Source: CAVZVZ01 sp963778895 (GTDB taxonomy: Bacteria > Actinomycetota > Acidimicrobiia > Acidimicrobiales > Acidimicrobilacustridaceae). From it: 64,000 bases of DNA. A program made the position numbers and the translations under genes. Under the pieces are notes generated by a model. It made no database searches. It was not told where the DNA came from and saw only the letters and a program-made list of their open reading frames with translations. Where the stretch lies: assembly GCA_963778895.1 (NCBI GenBank), contig CAVZVZ010000002.1, forward strand, positions 434,001-498,000. The letters are read 5' to 3'. Shown one piece after another: positions 40,420-49,918 of this stretch (its first letter is position 1; the number at the start of each line of letters is the position of its first letter).

Positions 40420-40441
40420 ATGCTGAGCACATGCTTAGCAT
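40420..40441. promoter_or_regulatory. 22-bp dyad between P450 and enoyl-CoA hydratase genes
   Basis: ATGCTGAGC at 40420-40428 and GCTTAGCAT at 40433-40441 are inverted copies with one mismatch, spaced by ACAT. It lies 27 bases upstream of the P450 start and 151 upstream of the enoyl-CoA hydratase. TetR- or MarR-family operators have this shape. It does not match the ACYGGTCGG element found elsewhere in the region, so it implies a second regulator. Confidence 0.55.
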
Positions 40442-40591
40442 CGAACGGGGTGGACTTTCACGAGTTGTTACCGGGCGGGCTCGTGTGACGGGCGCCCTGC
40501 CGCGTCTCGGGCCCCGTCGACCTGCAGTTTTGCTGCGGTACGCTCTGCGCACGTCCGATGCGAGTGACGCTTATCACCAAGGGGGCCGGCC

Positions 40592-41411
40592 GTGGACACC
40601 GGGTTCATCCAGTACGAAACGGCCGGGCGCATCGCGACGATCACGCTCGATCGACCCGAAGCGGCGAACGCGCAGACACTTCCACTGCTCGACGATCTCG
40701 ACGAAGCCTGGCGGATGGCGGCGGAGGACGACGACGTCCGCGTGATCATCCTCCAAGCGAACGGCAAGCACTTCTCCGCGGGCCACGACATCCGAGCCGT
40801 CGGCGACGACAACGGTGATTTGCCGACGAAGTTCACGCTCCAGTCGATCTACGAGATCGAGGCGAAGCGCTTCCTCGAGTACTCGTTGCGTTGGCGCAAC
40901 GTGCCCAAGCCATCGATCGCGGCAGTGCAGGGCGTCTGCATCGCCGGCGGCCTGCTTCTCTGCTGGCCGTGCGACCTCATCATCGCGGCCGACAACGCCA
41001 AGTTCTCCGATCCCGTGGTGAACATGGGTATCGGCGGCGTGGAGTACCACGGTCACACGTGGGAATGGGGCGCGCGCAAGGCCAAGGAGTTGCTCTTCAC
41101 CGGCCGCGCCATGACCGCGCAGGAGGCCGAACAACTCGGGATGGTCACGAAGGTGGTCCCGCTCGACGATCTGCGCAACGAGACGCGGCGAACTCGCTGA
41201 GTTGATCGCCACGAAGCACCCGTTCGCGCTGCGCCAGGCCAAGCGAGCCGTGAACCAGACGCTCGACGTGCAGGGCTTCTACACCGCGATCCAAGCCGTG
41301 TTCGACATCCATCAAACCGGCCACGGTCACGCGCTGAGCGAATCGGGCCTGCCGATCCTGATGCTCCTCGACGACATGAAGCAAGAGGTCGCCGAGTCGA
41401 AGTCACCCTGA
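40592..41411 (+). CDS. enoyl-CoA hydratase/isomerase family protein (one frameshift)
   Basis: From a GTG start the crotonase fold reads IATITLDRPEAANAQTLPLL, HFSAGHDIRAVGDD (oxyanion Gly), PSIAAVQGVCIAGGLLLCWP and FSDPVVNMGIGG with the substrate-cavity acidic position changed. The frame breaks at about 41185, near GACGCGGCGAAC, and continues as ELAELIATKHPFALRQAKRA to the stop at 41411. About 273 residues when joined, normal for the family. It probably hydrates or isomerises an enoyl-CoA intermediate of the local pathway. The break is best explained by one inserted base. Confidence 0.85.
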
Positions 41412-41479
41412 ACAAACCTGAGGATTCAAACCGACAAACTCGCTGTCGCAGGGCGTCGAGGCCGTGCAAGGGTTCGCGG

Positions 41480-42217
41480 GTGCTTCGGGACTACTTCGGC
41501 GAGGACGTCGCAGCCCACTACGACGAGAGCGCCGGTTCGATGTTCGATGCCGAGGTGCTCGGGCCGACCGTCGACGTGCTGGCCGAGCTCGCCGGCGACC
41601 ACGCTGCGCTCGAGTTCGCCGTCGGCACCGGACGGGTCGCGTTGCCTCTGGCTGCTCGAGGGGTACGCGTGTCGGGCATCGATTCTTCGAGGGCGATGGC
41701 CGAGACGGCTCCGTGCCAAGGATCACGAGCAGCGGATCCAGGTGTCGATCGGCGACATGACCGAGACGCGAGTCGAGGGCTCCTTGGGCTCGTCTACCTC
41801 GTGTACAACACCATTGGGAACTTGACCACCCAGGATCAGCAGGTCGCGTGCTTTGCCAACGCAGCCGCCCATCTCGAGCCCGGTGGCTGCTTCGTGATCG
41901 AGGTCGGGGTACCCCGGTTGCGCCACCTCCCGCCTGGCGACGACGCGCATGTCTTCTCCCATGCTCCCGGCTACGTCGGCTATGACCGCTACGTCGACCT
42001 CGTCGCTCAACAGGCCGTGTCGCACCACTTCTACGCTGACGGGTCAGCTGTTCGCGAGTTCAGGACGCCGTTCCGCTTCGCGTGGCCGTCCGAGCTCGAC
42101 CTCATGGCGAGGCTCGCGGGTATGTCGCTGTGCCATCGGTGGGCCGGCTGGGATCGAGCACCCTTCACGGGAGAAAGTAGGTCGCACGTCTCGGTGTGGC
42201 TGAAGTCCGAGCGCTAG
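41480..42217 (+). CDS. class I SAM-dependent methyltransferase (with a compensated double frameshift)
   Basis: A GTG at 41480 opens VLRDYFGEDVAAHYDESAG, then motif I VDVLAELAGDHAALEFAVGTGRVALPL and GVRVSGIDSSRAMAE. Between about 41,700 and 41,790 the natural reading lies in another frame (RLRAKDHEQRIQVSIGDMTE), after which the original frame resumes with GLVYLVYNTIGNLT. The long open frame therefore hides two opposite indels. The C-terminal part (HLEPGGCFVIEVGVP) is standard. The substrate is unknown. It stands between two enoyl-CoA hydratase genes and may simply be a passenger. Confidence 0.78.
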   Translation: MLRDYFGEDVAAHYDESAGSMFDAEVLGPTVDVLAELAGDHAALEFAVGTGRVALPLAARGVRVSGIDSSRAMAETAPCQGSRAADPGVDRRHDRDASRGLLGLVYLVYNTIGNLTTQDQQVACFANAAAHLEPGGCFVIEVGVPRLRHLPPGDDAHVFSHAPGYVGYDRYVDLVAQQAVSHHFYADGSAVREFRTPFRFAWPSELDLMARLAGMSLCHRWAGWDRAPFTGESRSHVSVWLKSER

Positions 42218-42227
42218 CAGGCCGAAC

Positions 42228-43051
42228 TCACCGCAGGGTCCAGTTCGGGCGCTGACCTGACGCGAATCGCTCCTGGCCCGCCTTGAACGCAGCCGCGTCC
42301 GAGCCGATGCGGGTGAAGAGGTTCGCCAGCCCGATGGCCTGGGTGCGAGGAATCTCGAGTGCGGTCCACAGCGCTCGCATCGTGCCCTGCACGACGAGCG
42401 GTGGAGAGTCGGCGATGATCTGCGCGACCGCGCCGGCACGCTCGCGAAGGTCGGCACGCGGCACGACCTCGGTCACGAGCCCGATCTCGCGGGCCCGCTC
42501 GGCGCGACATCCGCTCGTGCACACCCAGCAGCGACATCCGCATGATCTCGGGGAACGGCATCTTGTTGAGCATCTGGATCGGCTCGAACGCGGCGGTCAT
42601 GCCGTAGGTGACATGAGGGTCGAAGAACGTGGCGTCGTCGGCCGCGATGATGAACTCGGTCTCGCCGAGCATGTAGAACGCGCCGCCGCACGCCATGCCT
42701 TGCACGGCGGCGATGACCGGCTTCCAGAGATCGCAGCTCTTCGGCCCGACGTCCCGTCCGGGGTCGTCGTACATCCATGGGGTCGGGTAGCCCGGGATAG
42801 TCGCCGGCAGCCATCGACTCGTTGTTCTCGTCCGATACGGCCTCGGCGCGGTCGATGCCGGTGCAGAACGCGTCGCCCTCGGCGGCCAACACCACGCACC
42901 GCACCTCGTCGTCGTACCGAAAGCCGTGCCACAGCTCGTGCAACTCGGTCTGCATCTTCTGGCTGATCGCGTTTCGTACCGCCGGACGATTCAGCGACAC
43001 CCACGCGACGCCATCCGACTTGTCCACCAAAACGGTCTCGTACTCGGCCAT
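42228..43051 (-). CDS. enoyl-CoA hydratase/isomerase family protein (two frameshifts)
   Basis: The product starts MAEYETVLVDKSDGVAWVSL and DAFCTGIDRAEAVSDEN, breaks near 42780, resumes with GPKSCDLWKPVIAAVQGMAC and GGAFYMLGETEFIIAADDAT, breaks near 42510, then ends AREIGLVTEVVPRADLRERA to LR at 42228. The joined length of about 273 residues is normal. It closely resembles the intact paralogue at 43180 in every block (CTGIDR, DLWKPV, YMLGE, DPHVTYGM), so the two arose by duplication or act on related CoA esters. The breaks look like single-base indels. Confidence 0.85.
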
Positions 43052-43179
43052 GACTGCAGGAGCCTAACCGTCCACCTCGATAGGACCGATGCTGTCGAAC
43101 GGCCCGGCGACGAACACAGCCAGTAGTGTCCGACCTCGTTCCGAACCTTCGAGCGGCGCGCCCGTGAAAGGAGCTGGCT

Positions 43180-44004
43180 GTGGACAGCCTCGAGACCCTC
43201 CTCTATGAGGAGCAGGACCAGGTCGCGATCGTCACGCTCAATCGACCCGAGGTGCACAACGCCTTCAACCTCGCGATGCAGCACGAGCTGCGGCACGTGT
43301 GGACGTCGCTCCGGCGCAACGACGACGTTCGGGCCGTGGTGCTCACGGGTGCCGGTGAGAAGGCGTTCTGTACCGGCATCGACCGCCAGGAGAGCATCCA
43401 GGAGGGCTACCTCGACAAGAAGAAGGTCGCGGAGTCGAGCGGCCGGGTCTCGACGCCGTTCATGTTCAACGACCCGGGCGACAACATCAACCCCAAGCAG
43501 AACGATCTCTGGAAGCCGGTTGTCGCCGCAGTGAACGGCATGGCGTGCGGTGGCGCGCTGTACATGCTCGGCGAGTCCGACATCATCATCGCCGCCGAGC
43601 ACGCCACGTTCTTCGATCCCCACGTGACCTACGGGATGGTCGCGGGCTTCGAGTCGATGCATCTCCTCCAGAAGTTGCCCCTGGGCGAGACGCTTCGCCT
43701 CGTGCTGCTCGGCGCCCACGAACGCATGTCGGCCGCACGTGCGCATCAAATGGGATTGGTGTCGGAGGTCGCGCCGGCCGATGAGTTGCTCGACCGCGCG
43801 ATGTGGGTTGCCCGCGCGATCGCGTCGGCGCCGCCGTTGGCGATCCAAGGAACGCTGCGCGCGGTCTGGATGGCCCAGGAGCAATCGCGACGAGCGGCGC
43901 TCTCGCAGATGTCGACGATCGTCTCGCTCGGGTCGGCTCAGGAGAACATCGACAGCGGACAGCAGACGTTCAAAGGCACGCGGCCCGAGTGGAAGCTGCG
44001 CTGA
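43180..44004 (+). CDS. enoyl-CoA hydratase/isomerase family protein
   Basis: The intact 274-residue crotonase begins at GTG with DQVAIVTLNRPEVHNAFNLA. The oxyanion-forming segments are KAFCTGIDRQES and VNGMACGGALYMLGES; TFFDPHVTYGMVAGFESMHL lines the substrate pocket. The long insertion QEGYLDKKKVAESSGRVSTP is shared, in altered form, with the divergent paralogue at 42228. A beta-oxidation-like role on a pathway-specific CoA thioester is likely; the exact reaction (hydration, isomerisation or ring cleavage) cannot be told from sequence. Confidence 0.92.
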   Translation: MDSLETLLYEEQDQVAIVTLNRPEVHNAFNLAMQHELRHVWTSLRRNDDVRAVVLTGAGEKAFCTGIDRQESIQEGYLDKKKVAESSGRVSTPFMFNDPGDNINPKQNDLWKPVVAAVNGMACGGALYMLGESDIIIAAEHATFFDPHVTYGMVAGFESMHLLQKLPLGETLRLVLLGAHERMSAARAHQMGLVSEVAPADELLDRAMWVARAIASAPPLAIQGTLRAVWMAQEQSRRAALSQMSTIVSLGSAQENIDSGQQTFKGTRPEWKLR

Positions 44005-44007
44005 CGC

Positions 44008-44397
44008 TTACGAGACGAACTCGGCCACCCGGCGGTGGAATCGCCACGTGCCGTCGACGTGGTGGAGCGTGTCGTGGTACCGGCCCACGAGCTGGATCGC
44101 CCACCCGGAGTCGCCTCTCAGCAGGAAGACGACGTCGCTGATCGCTTCGGCCTCGCGGTCGTTCCAGTCGGTGACGAGGGTGTTGAGCACGAGGTGGCGC
44201 TGAGGCGACCGCGGTGTCCACTTCGCATAGGCGGCCCGGAGCGCGTCGTGGCCCTCGTGCGTGCCCATGCCGGGGATGTCGCACACGCCGTCGCGGCAGA
44301 AGGTGGCGACGACATCGTCGGTCCGGCCATCGTCGAGCGCTTGGGTGTAGTCCGCGAGCGTGGCGCGGATGCCCTCGACGACATCTGCGTACCGCAT
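44008..44397 (-). CDS. SnoaL/NTF2-like protein
   Basis: The 129-residue protein reads MRYADVVEGIRATLADYTQA, CDIPGMGTHEGHDALRAAYA and WRFHRRVAEFVS, an NTF2-like cone of the SnoaL_4 type. Its ATG overlaps the stop of the upstream Rieske oxygenase (TGATG). Ring-hydroxylating dioxygenase beta subunits share this fold, so it may be a small partner of the oxygenase or a separate isomerase/hydrolase. The coupling makes joint function likely. Confidence 0.88.
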   Translation of the reverse strand: MRYADVVEGIRATLADYTQALDDGRTDDVVATFCRDGVCDIPGMGTHEGHDALRAAYAKWTPRSPQRHLVLNTLVTDWNDREAEAISDVVFLLRGDSGWAIQLVGRYHDTLHHVDGTWRFHRRVAEFVS

Positions 44398-45774
44398 CAG
44401 AACCCGAGATCGACGATCGGCCGGTCGAAGGGGTAGACGTTGACGGCTTGCAACGCGGGCAGCAGCTCGTCGGGAGTAAGGCCGGCGAGGAAGCCGTCGA
44501 TCGTCCGTTCGAAGTTCGAGATGTGGCCCTCGAGTTCTTGCGACAGTCGCATGTACTCGAAGCCCCTCGCGTGCAGACCCCGCTGCTGTCGGGGCAAGTT
44601 CGAGAAGTCCTGCGAGGGGATCGTCGGCCACCGCGAGTCGTCGCACTCCCAGACCTCCGGCCGCGTCGGTGGGTCGGGTTCCTGACCGTCGGGAAAGCGC
44701 GTGAGCGACCAGATCTCCATCAGCGTCTCCTCCGGGCCCAGAGGGCGGAAGCGATACGAGGACGCGCTGCTGTACATGGGCAACACGAAGTAGTGCGGGA
44801 AGCACTGGAAGAACTCCTGGTCGATGCCGCGCCCCGCCAGCTCGTTGAGATCGGGGATGTCGGCACCGCGGTCGCGGTGCGCACTCGTCACGGCCTCGTT
44901 GAGGGTCCGCTTCCACGTGGCCATGGCACCTTCGGCCTCGGTGGGCAGTTCGATGCCGCGCAGACCTTCGGCGATGTGCACGTCGTCGGCGTGGACCATC
45001 CCCGCCATGCCTTCGCTCATGGCGCGCAAGTACCGGATGTCGGCATCGATGAAGCTGTGCTGATCGAACGACTCGCCGTCGCGCAACCCGTACCGGGTGG
45101 GGATGACGAGCTGGGGATGGGCCTGCACTACGTGGTACGCCTCGATGAAGGCCTCGACGGCGAGCTTCCAGTTCACGGGGAGACGGCAGGCGTACCACCA
45201 CTCGGTCCGCAGCGACTCGACCTTCCACGCGTCGAGCGTGCTCGCGGCGGGCTCGAGGCACTGGCGCAGCGGTGGCGCGTCGTCGTCCAGGTTGATCCAC
45301 GCGCACCCACCCCACACCTCGCAGCGCACCGGGACGAGGTCGAGCTCGGCGGGCTGCAGGTTGTGCTCGGCGAACGTCTTCTTGCGCGGGATGTAGGTGT
45401 TCTTGCCGTCCGGGCCGTAGCACCACCCGTGGAACGGGCACGTGAATCCGGTCTCGCAGTTCCCGCTTCCCTCGGCGAACCGGACGCCGCGATGGCGGCA
45501 CGCATTCTGGAACGCCTGGACATCTCCGTCGTCGGTCCGCACCACCACGACGGACTGGTCGAGGATCTCGTAGGTCGCGAAGTCGCTGCGCGTGCGGGAT
45601 CTCCTCGAGTCGGCACGCCATCTGCCAGACCCGGGACCACAGCTGCTCGGTCTCCAATTGGTAGAAGCCGGGGTCGAAGTAGCGCTCTTTGCGAACCCGG
45701 TCGGGGAGCACCATGGCATAGGGCACCGCGGCGAGGGAGCTCGCGAACGGCGCCCGCTTCTCGTCGACGGCCAC
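44397..45774 (-). CDS. Rieske ring-hydroxylating oxygenase alpha subunit (one frameshift)
   Basis: The N-terminal part (YAMVLPDRVRKERYFDPGFY, WQMACRLEEIP) lies in one frame and the rest in another, with the break near 45595. The Rieske centre is CRHRGVRFAEGSG followed by FTCPFHGWCYGPDG (CxH and CxxH). The catalytic domain has NWKLAVEAFIEAYHVVQAHP, with the bridging acidic residue and iron His ligands, and QHSFID. Length is about 458 residues. Such oxygenases dihydroxylate or monooxygenate aromatic or alicyclic rings with electrons from a reductase, which is not in the window. GTG 45774 follows GGGGG; GTG 45801 is an alternative. The ACYGGTCGG element is just upstream. Confidence 0.87.
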
Positions 45775-45816
45775 GAGCAAACCCCCGATCCTCTGGTGCA
45801 CGTCCGGCCGTATACT

Positions 45817-45832
45817 AACCGGTCGGTACAAT
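45817..45832. promoter_or_regulatory. shared operator element, site A
   Basis: AACCGGTCGGTACAAT lies between the divergent Rieske oxygenase and flavin monooxygenase genes. It matches site B in 15 of 16 positions and site C in 14. TACAAT at 45827-45832 could be the -10 box of the monooxygenase, whose ATG is nine bases on, so a bound repressor would block RNA polymerase. Confidence 0.7.
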
Positions 45833-45841
45833 GTCGCCCGC

Positions 45842-47487
45842 ATGACGACCGCCACCGAACCCGACGTCGACGTGCTGGTCGTCGGGGCCGGCATCACCGG
45901 CATCTACCAGCTGTATCGCGCGCGCGAAGCCGGGTTCTCCGTCCGACTGCTCGAGGCCGGCGACGGTGTCGGGCGGTACGTGGTTCTGGAACCGCTACCC
46001 CGGTGCCCGGTTCGATTCCGAGAGCTACACGTACGGCTACCTGTTCTCGAAGGAGCTCTTCGAGGAGTGGGAGTGGCGGGAGCACTTCGCGGGACAACCG
46101 GAGATCGAGCGCTACCTCAATCACGTGGTCGACCGGTTCGACCTGCGGCGCGACATGCGGTTCGGCGTCAAGGTCACTTCTGCGGTGTACGACGAGGCTT
46201 CGGGCATCTGGCTCGTGTCGACCGACGACGGCACGACGAACGGCCACACGTCGATCAGGGCTCGCTTCCTCGTCGCCGCGACCGGCGTGCTGTCGGTGCC
46301 GTACATCCCCGACGTGCCCGGCCGCGAGCAGTTCCGGGGCGTGCAGCACCACACGGGACGGTGGCCGGCCGAGCCGGTCGACGTCGCCGGCAGACGGGTC
46401 GCGGTCATCGGCACATCGTCGAGCGGGGTACAGGTCGTCGCGGCCCTCGTCGACGAGGTCGCGTCGCTCACCGTCTTCCAGCGCTCGGCCAACTGGTGCA
46501 CGCCACTGAACAATCGACCCATCACCGCCGCGGAGCAGGCCCAGCTGCGCGCCGACTTCGAACAGCTGCGAGAGGTGCTGAACACCTCGATCCACGGGTT
46601 CCACCATCCCGTGAACGACACGCAGCGCCTTCGACGACTCGCCGGAGGAGCGGTCGGCCTTCTTCGAGCAGATGTGGGCCAGCCCCGGTTTCATGAAGTT
46701 CACCAGCAACTACGTCGATCTGCTCGTCAACACCGAGGCGAACGAGGAGTGGTGCGAGTTCATCGCCGCCAAGATCCGCGGCATCGTGCACGATCCCGAC
46801 ACCGCCGAGCTGCTGATCCCGAAGGATCACCGCTACGGCGAGAAGCGCCCGCCGTACGTGGCCGGCTACTTCGAAGCGTTCAACCGGCCGAACGTGACGC
46901 TCGTCGACCTGCGCGACACCCCGATCGTGCGGGTGACCGAGACCGGCATCGAAACGACCGACGGCGTGCGGGAGTTCGACGTCATCGTGTGGGCGACCGG
47001 GTTCGACTTCGGCACCGGTGCCATGGCGCGCATGGGGATCCGCGGCCGCGGAGGCGTTGCGCTCGAGGAGCACTGGGCCGAGGGTCCGACGACGTTCCTC
47101 GGCATCCAGACCACCGGCTTCCCGAACCTGTTCTTCCCGGGCGGCCCGCATGCGGCGGCGGGCAACAACCCGCGGTACAACGGCGACCAGGTCGACTTCA
47201 TCACCGACACGCTCATCTACACCCGCGATCACGGTCACGACGTCATCGAGGTCACGCCGGCGGCCGAGGAGCGGTGGACGAGCATGATCGATCGGGCCGC
47301 GTCGAAGACGCCGTTCGGAACGATCGGCCAATACGTCGGGGGCAACATCCCCGGTAAGCCGAAGCGCTACCTGCTCAACGCGGGCGGCCGCCCGAAGCTC
47401 TTCTCGACCATCGCCGAAGTCGTCGCGAGCGACTACGCCGACTTCACGTTCTCTCAGGCGGACGAACCCGCCGAACGGGCAGGCTGA
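45842..47487 (+). CDS. flavin-containing Baeyer-Villiger-type monooxygenase (two frameshifts)
   Basis: The product opens VDVLVVGAGITGIYQLYRAR (FAD-binding GxGxxG), breaks near 45973, and continues GTWFWNRYPGARFDSESYTY. The Baeyer-Villiger fingerprint reads EQFRGVQHHTGRWP (FxGxxxHTxxWP), followed by the NADPH motif VAVIGTSSSGVQVV. A second break near 46630 leads to FFEQMWASPGFMKFTSNYVD and the conserved FDVIVWATGFDFGTGAMARM. About 548 residues joined. The enzyme inserts oxygen next to a ketone to form an ester or lactone. It is divergent from the Rieske oxygenase across operator A. Confidence 0.88.
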
Positions 47488-47503
47488 CCCGGGCGACGCG
47501 TCG

Positions 47504-48564
47504 TCACACCGTCGCGACCGGCGTCAACGGTGAGCCGACGGCGCCGGGCAGGCGAAGCGGCGGCGCGGTGAGCAGGAATCGGCTGCGGTCGTTCGCGCGC
47601 AGCCACGACGCGAGCTCGTGCAGGTACCACATCTCGCCGAGGGGAACGCCGAGCTTGAAGAGGCAGAGATGGTGGATCGGGAGGAACGAGTGCCGGCTCG
47701 GGTCGCGGTCCTTGCCGAGCAGCCCCTCGACCGCGTAGTTGTCGGCCACCAACGCCGAGATCTGTGAGTCGGCTATCCACTCGAGCAATGACTCGATCTC
47801 GCGCATCGAGGTAGGTGCACGTGGTGAAGATCTTCGCGGGGTCGGGGTTGCGATCCCAGTTGAGGATCTCGGTGGCGAAGCCGGTGTGCAGCAGCAGCAT
47901 GTCGCCCGGCTCGACCACGACGTGGTCGGCCGCCATGACCTCCTCGAGCGTCGCGAGGTCGACGCCGCGCCAGTCGTGGCCGAGGTGGTGGGCCAGGTCG
48001 ACGAGAACGCCTCGCCCCTGCACGCCGGTGTAGGCCATGTGCTCCAAGCCGAGGTGACGCGCGAAGCACCGGTGGCCGGCCGCCGTCGCCGGCCGCGTCG
48101 GGCTTCGGTCCGACGAGGTCGACCTCGGCGCGGTACCCGTTGTAATAGACGGCCTCTTCGATCCCGTCGCCGTCGGCGTCGAACTCGGCACCGACGTGGG
48201 CGAGCGAGTCCCACTGCGTCGAGTACTGCAGCGACAGTGTCACCACGTCGTCGGCCCACACGTCGACGTACTTGGGGTCGCCGAAGTCGGGCATCTCGCT
48301 CATGTGGATGTTGTAGAAGGTGCCGGCATTGCCCGCCATGTCCTCGGTCGGCGCGAGCGCGGGTGGGTGCCGCCGCTGGTTCAAGGCGGTGCCACCGGGG
48401 AAGTCGAGGGGGAGGCTCAGACAGAAGCTGATGCCGGCCTCGACCTCGCGCACACCGTCGAGCACCTTGGCCGGCGTGAGCAGGTTGATGCGGCCGAGCT
48501 CGTCGTCGTCGCCCCAATCTCCCCACGTCGAGCCGGGCGGGCGTTGCTTCCACCGCTTTGTCAC
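47504..48564 (-). CDS. cyclase/kynurenine-formamidase-like hydrolase (two frameshifts)
   Basis: Three frames hold one PF04199 protein of about 350 residues. TKRWKQRPPGSTWGDWGDDD opens it, and TQWDSLAHVGAEF supplies the metal/catalytic-site His. A break near 48090 leads to YTGVQGRGVLVDLAHHLG and LLLHTGFATEIL; a further break near 47805 leads to REIESLLEWIADSQISALVA and ends SPLTPVATV. Members hydrolyse cyclic or formyl amides or lactone-like rings using a metal ion. In this context ring opening of a Baeyer-Villiger product is plausible inference. It is divergent from the amidohydrolase across operator B. Confidence 0.83.
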
Positions 48565-48584
48565 CGCTCCCTGCCTTTCGTTGC

Positions 48585-48600
48585 GTTGTACCGACCGGTT
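48585..48600. promoter_or_regulatory. shared operator element, site B
   Basis: GTTGTACCGACCGGTT is the reverse complement of AACCGGTCGGTACAAC, differing from site A at one position. It lies 20 bases upstream of the cyclase start and 73 upstream of the amidohydrolase start, so it can control both divergent genes. Confidence 0.7.
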
Positions 48601-48673
48601 GCCTTAGCCTCGGGAGACAGGTTCGCGCAGTTCGCGAACCTGGTTTCCGCATCGCACCGGGGAGGTCGGTCGC

Positions 48674-49918
48674 ATGGCGCAGAAGGACTTCGTCGTCTCG
48701 GCCGATGGGCACCTCCTCGAGCCGATCGACCTCTTCAAGACCCGGCTGCCGGCGAACCTGCGCGACATGGCCGTCTGGGAGGAGGAGTTCGAGATCGAAC
48801 CCTTCGTCGAGGGCGGCGCCCGGGTCTTCCGCAAGCTGCACACGCCTGGTTTCGAGGGTTGGACGGTCTCGCGCTACCGCCAGACGCGGGGACGGACGCC
48901 CGAAGGTGATCCCGACCTCATCCTCGAGGACATGGATGCCGACGGCGTCGATGCACAGCTCCTCCACCCCAACCTGTCGCAGTTCGGCCTCTTCACCGAC
49001 CATCACGAGATGTCGATCGCGCACGCTCGGGTCTACAACGACTACGTGATGGAGCGGTTCACGCCGTACTTCGGCCGACTGGCGCCGACCGCACCCATCC
49101 CCCTCACCGACATCGATGACGCGGTGAGCGAGATCGAGCGGGTCGCCGCCGGCGGGTTCAAGGCGGTGCTGCTGCCCGCGACCGCGCCGATGCCGTACTA
49201 CCGGCGCGAGTACGACCCGGTGTGGGCCGCGATCCAGGGCAGCGGGATGAGCGTGTTCGTCCACACCCAGACCGGCGGCATCAAGGTCAACGATCCCGAG
49301 GCACTGACGCTGAAGGTCATGATGGAGAACGCCCAGCAGGTGAACCAGCCGATGACCGAGAAGATGGCGTCGAAGCGCATGGTCACCCAGGCGGTCATGC
49401 AGCCGGTCGTGCCCCAGACCCTCATTTGCCAGCTCATCGGCGGCGGCGTTCCGGAGCGGTTCCCCGACCTGCACTTCTCGCTCATCGAGTTCAACGCCTA
49501 CTGGCTCGCCTCGCTCGTCGGCTCCATGGACAAGTGCTGGGTCACCGGCATCGGCCAAGACCCCGACTGGTGGATCGGCGTGTGGGACGAAGACCGTCCC
49601 GACGACGACCAGCCCGGCATGGCCCAGCTGTTCAAGCTCAACGAGAAGTGGCCGTACCCGCTCATGCCGAGCGAATACGTCAAGCGCCAATTCCACGTCT
49701 CGTTCCAGGACGATCCCGTCGCCGTGGCCTGCCGTCACATCACCGGATTGTCGACGATCGTGTGGGGGAACGACTACCCCCACGCCGAGGGCACCTTCCT
49801 CGGCAGCCAGGAGCTACTGCAACAGCAAATGGCCGGCGTTCCCGACGACGAGCGCAAGGCCATGGTCGGCGGCACCTTGGGCGGACTTTTGGGCTTCGAG
49901 GCCCCGGTCTCAGTCTGA
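48674..49918 (+). CDS. amidohydrolase_2 family metal-dependent hydrolase/decarboxylase
   Basis: The 414-residue TIM-barrel protein has the first metal motif VSADGHLLEP (DxH), His in SVFVHTQTGG, and the final Asp in IVWGNDYPHAEGTFLGS. DADGVDAQLLHPNLSQFGLF and YNDYVMERFTPYFGRLAPTA are typical of the ACMSD-like amidohydrolase_2 family (PF04909), which includes decarboxylases of aromatic acids. The frame is intact. It begins the operon continued by an SDR whose first codon overlaps its stop. Exact reaction unknown. Confidence 0.92.
   Translation: MAQKDFVVSADGHLLEPIDLFKTRLPANLRDMAVWEEEFEIEPFVEGGARVFRKLHTPGFEGWTVSRYRQTRGRTPEGDPDLILEDMDADGVDAQLLHPNLSQFGLFTDHHEMSIAHARVYNDYVMERFTPYFGRLAPTAPIPLTDIDDAVSEIERVAAGGFKAVLLPATAPMPYYRREYDPVWAAIQGSGMSVFVHTQTGGIKVNDPEALTLKVMMENAQQVNQPMTEKMASKRMVTQAVMQPVVPQTLICQLIGGGVPERFPDLHFSLIEFNAYWLASLVGSMDKCWVTGIGQDPDWWIGVWDEDRPDDDQPGMAQLFKLNEKWPYPLMPSEYVKRQFHVSFQDDPVAVACRHITGLSTIVWGNDYPHAEGTFLGSQELLQQQMAGVPDDERKAMVGGTLGGLLGFEAPVSV

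Noticed and set aside
45817..45832. KstR or KstR2 steroid-regulator box
   Set aside because: The known KstR and KstR2 consensus sequences differ from ACYGGTCGGTMCAAY, so no steroid regulator is claimed from the motif itself.
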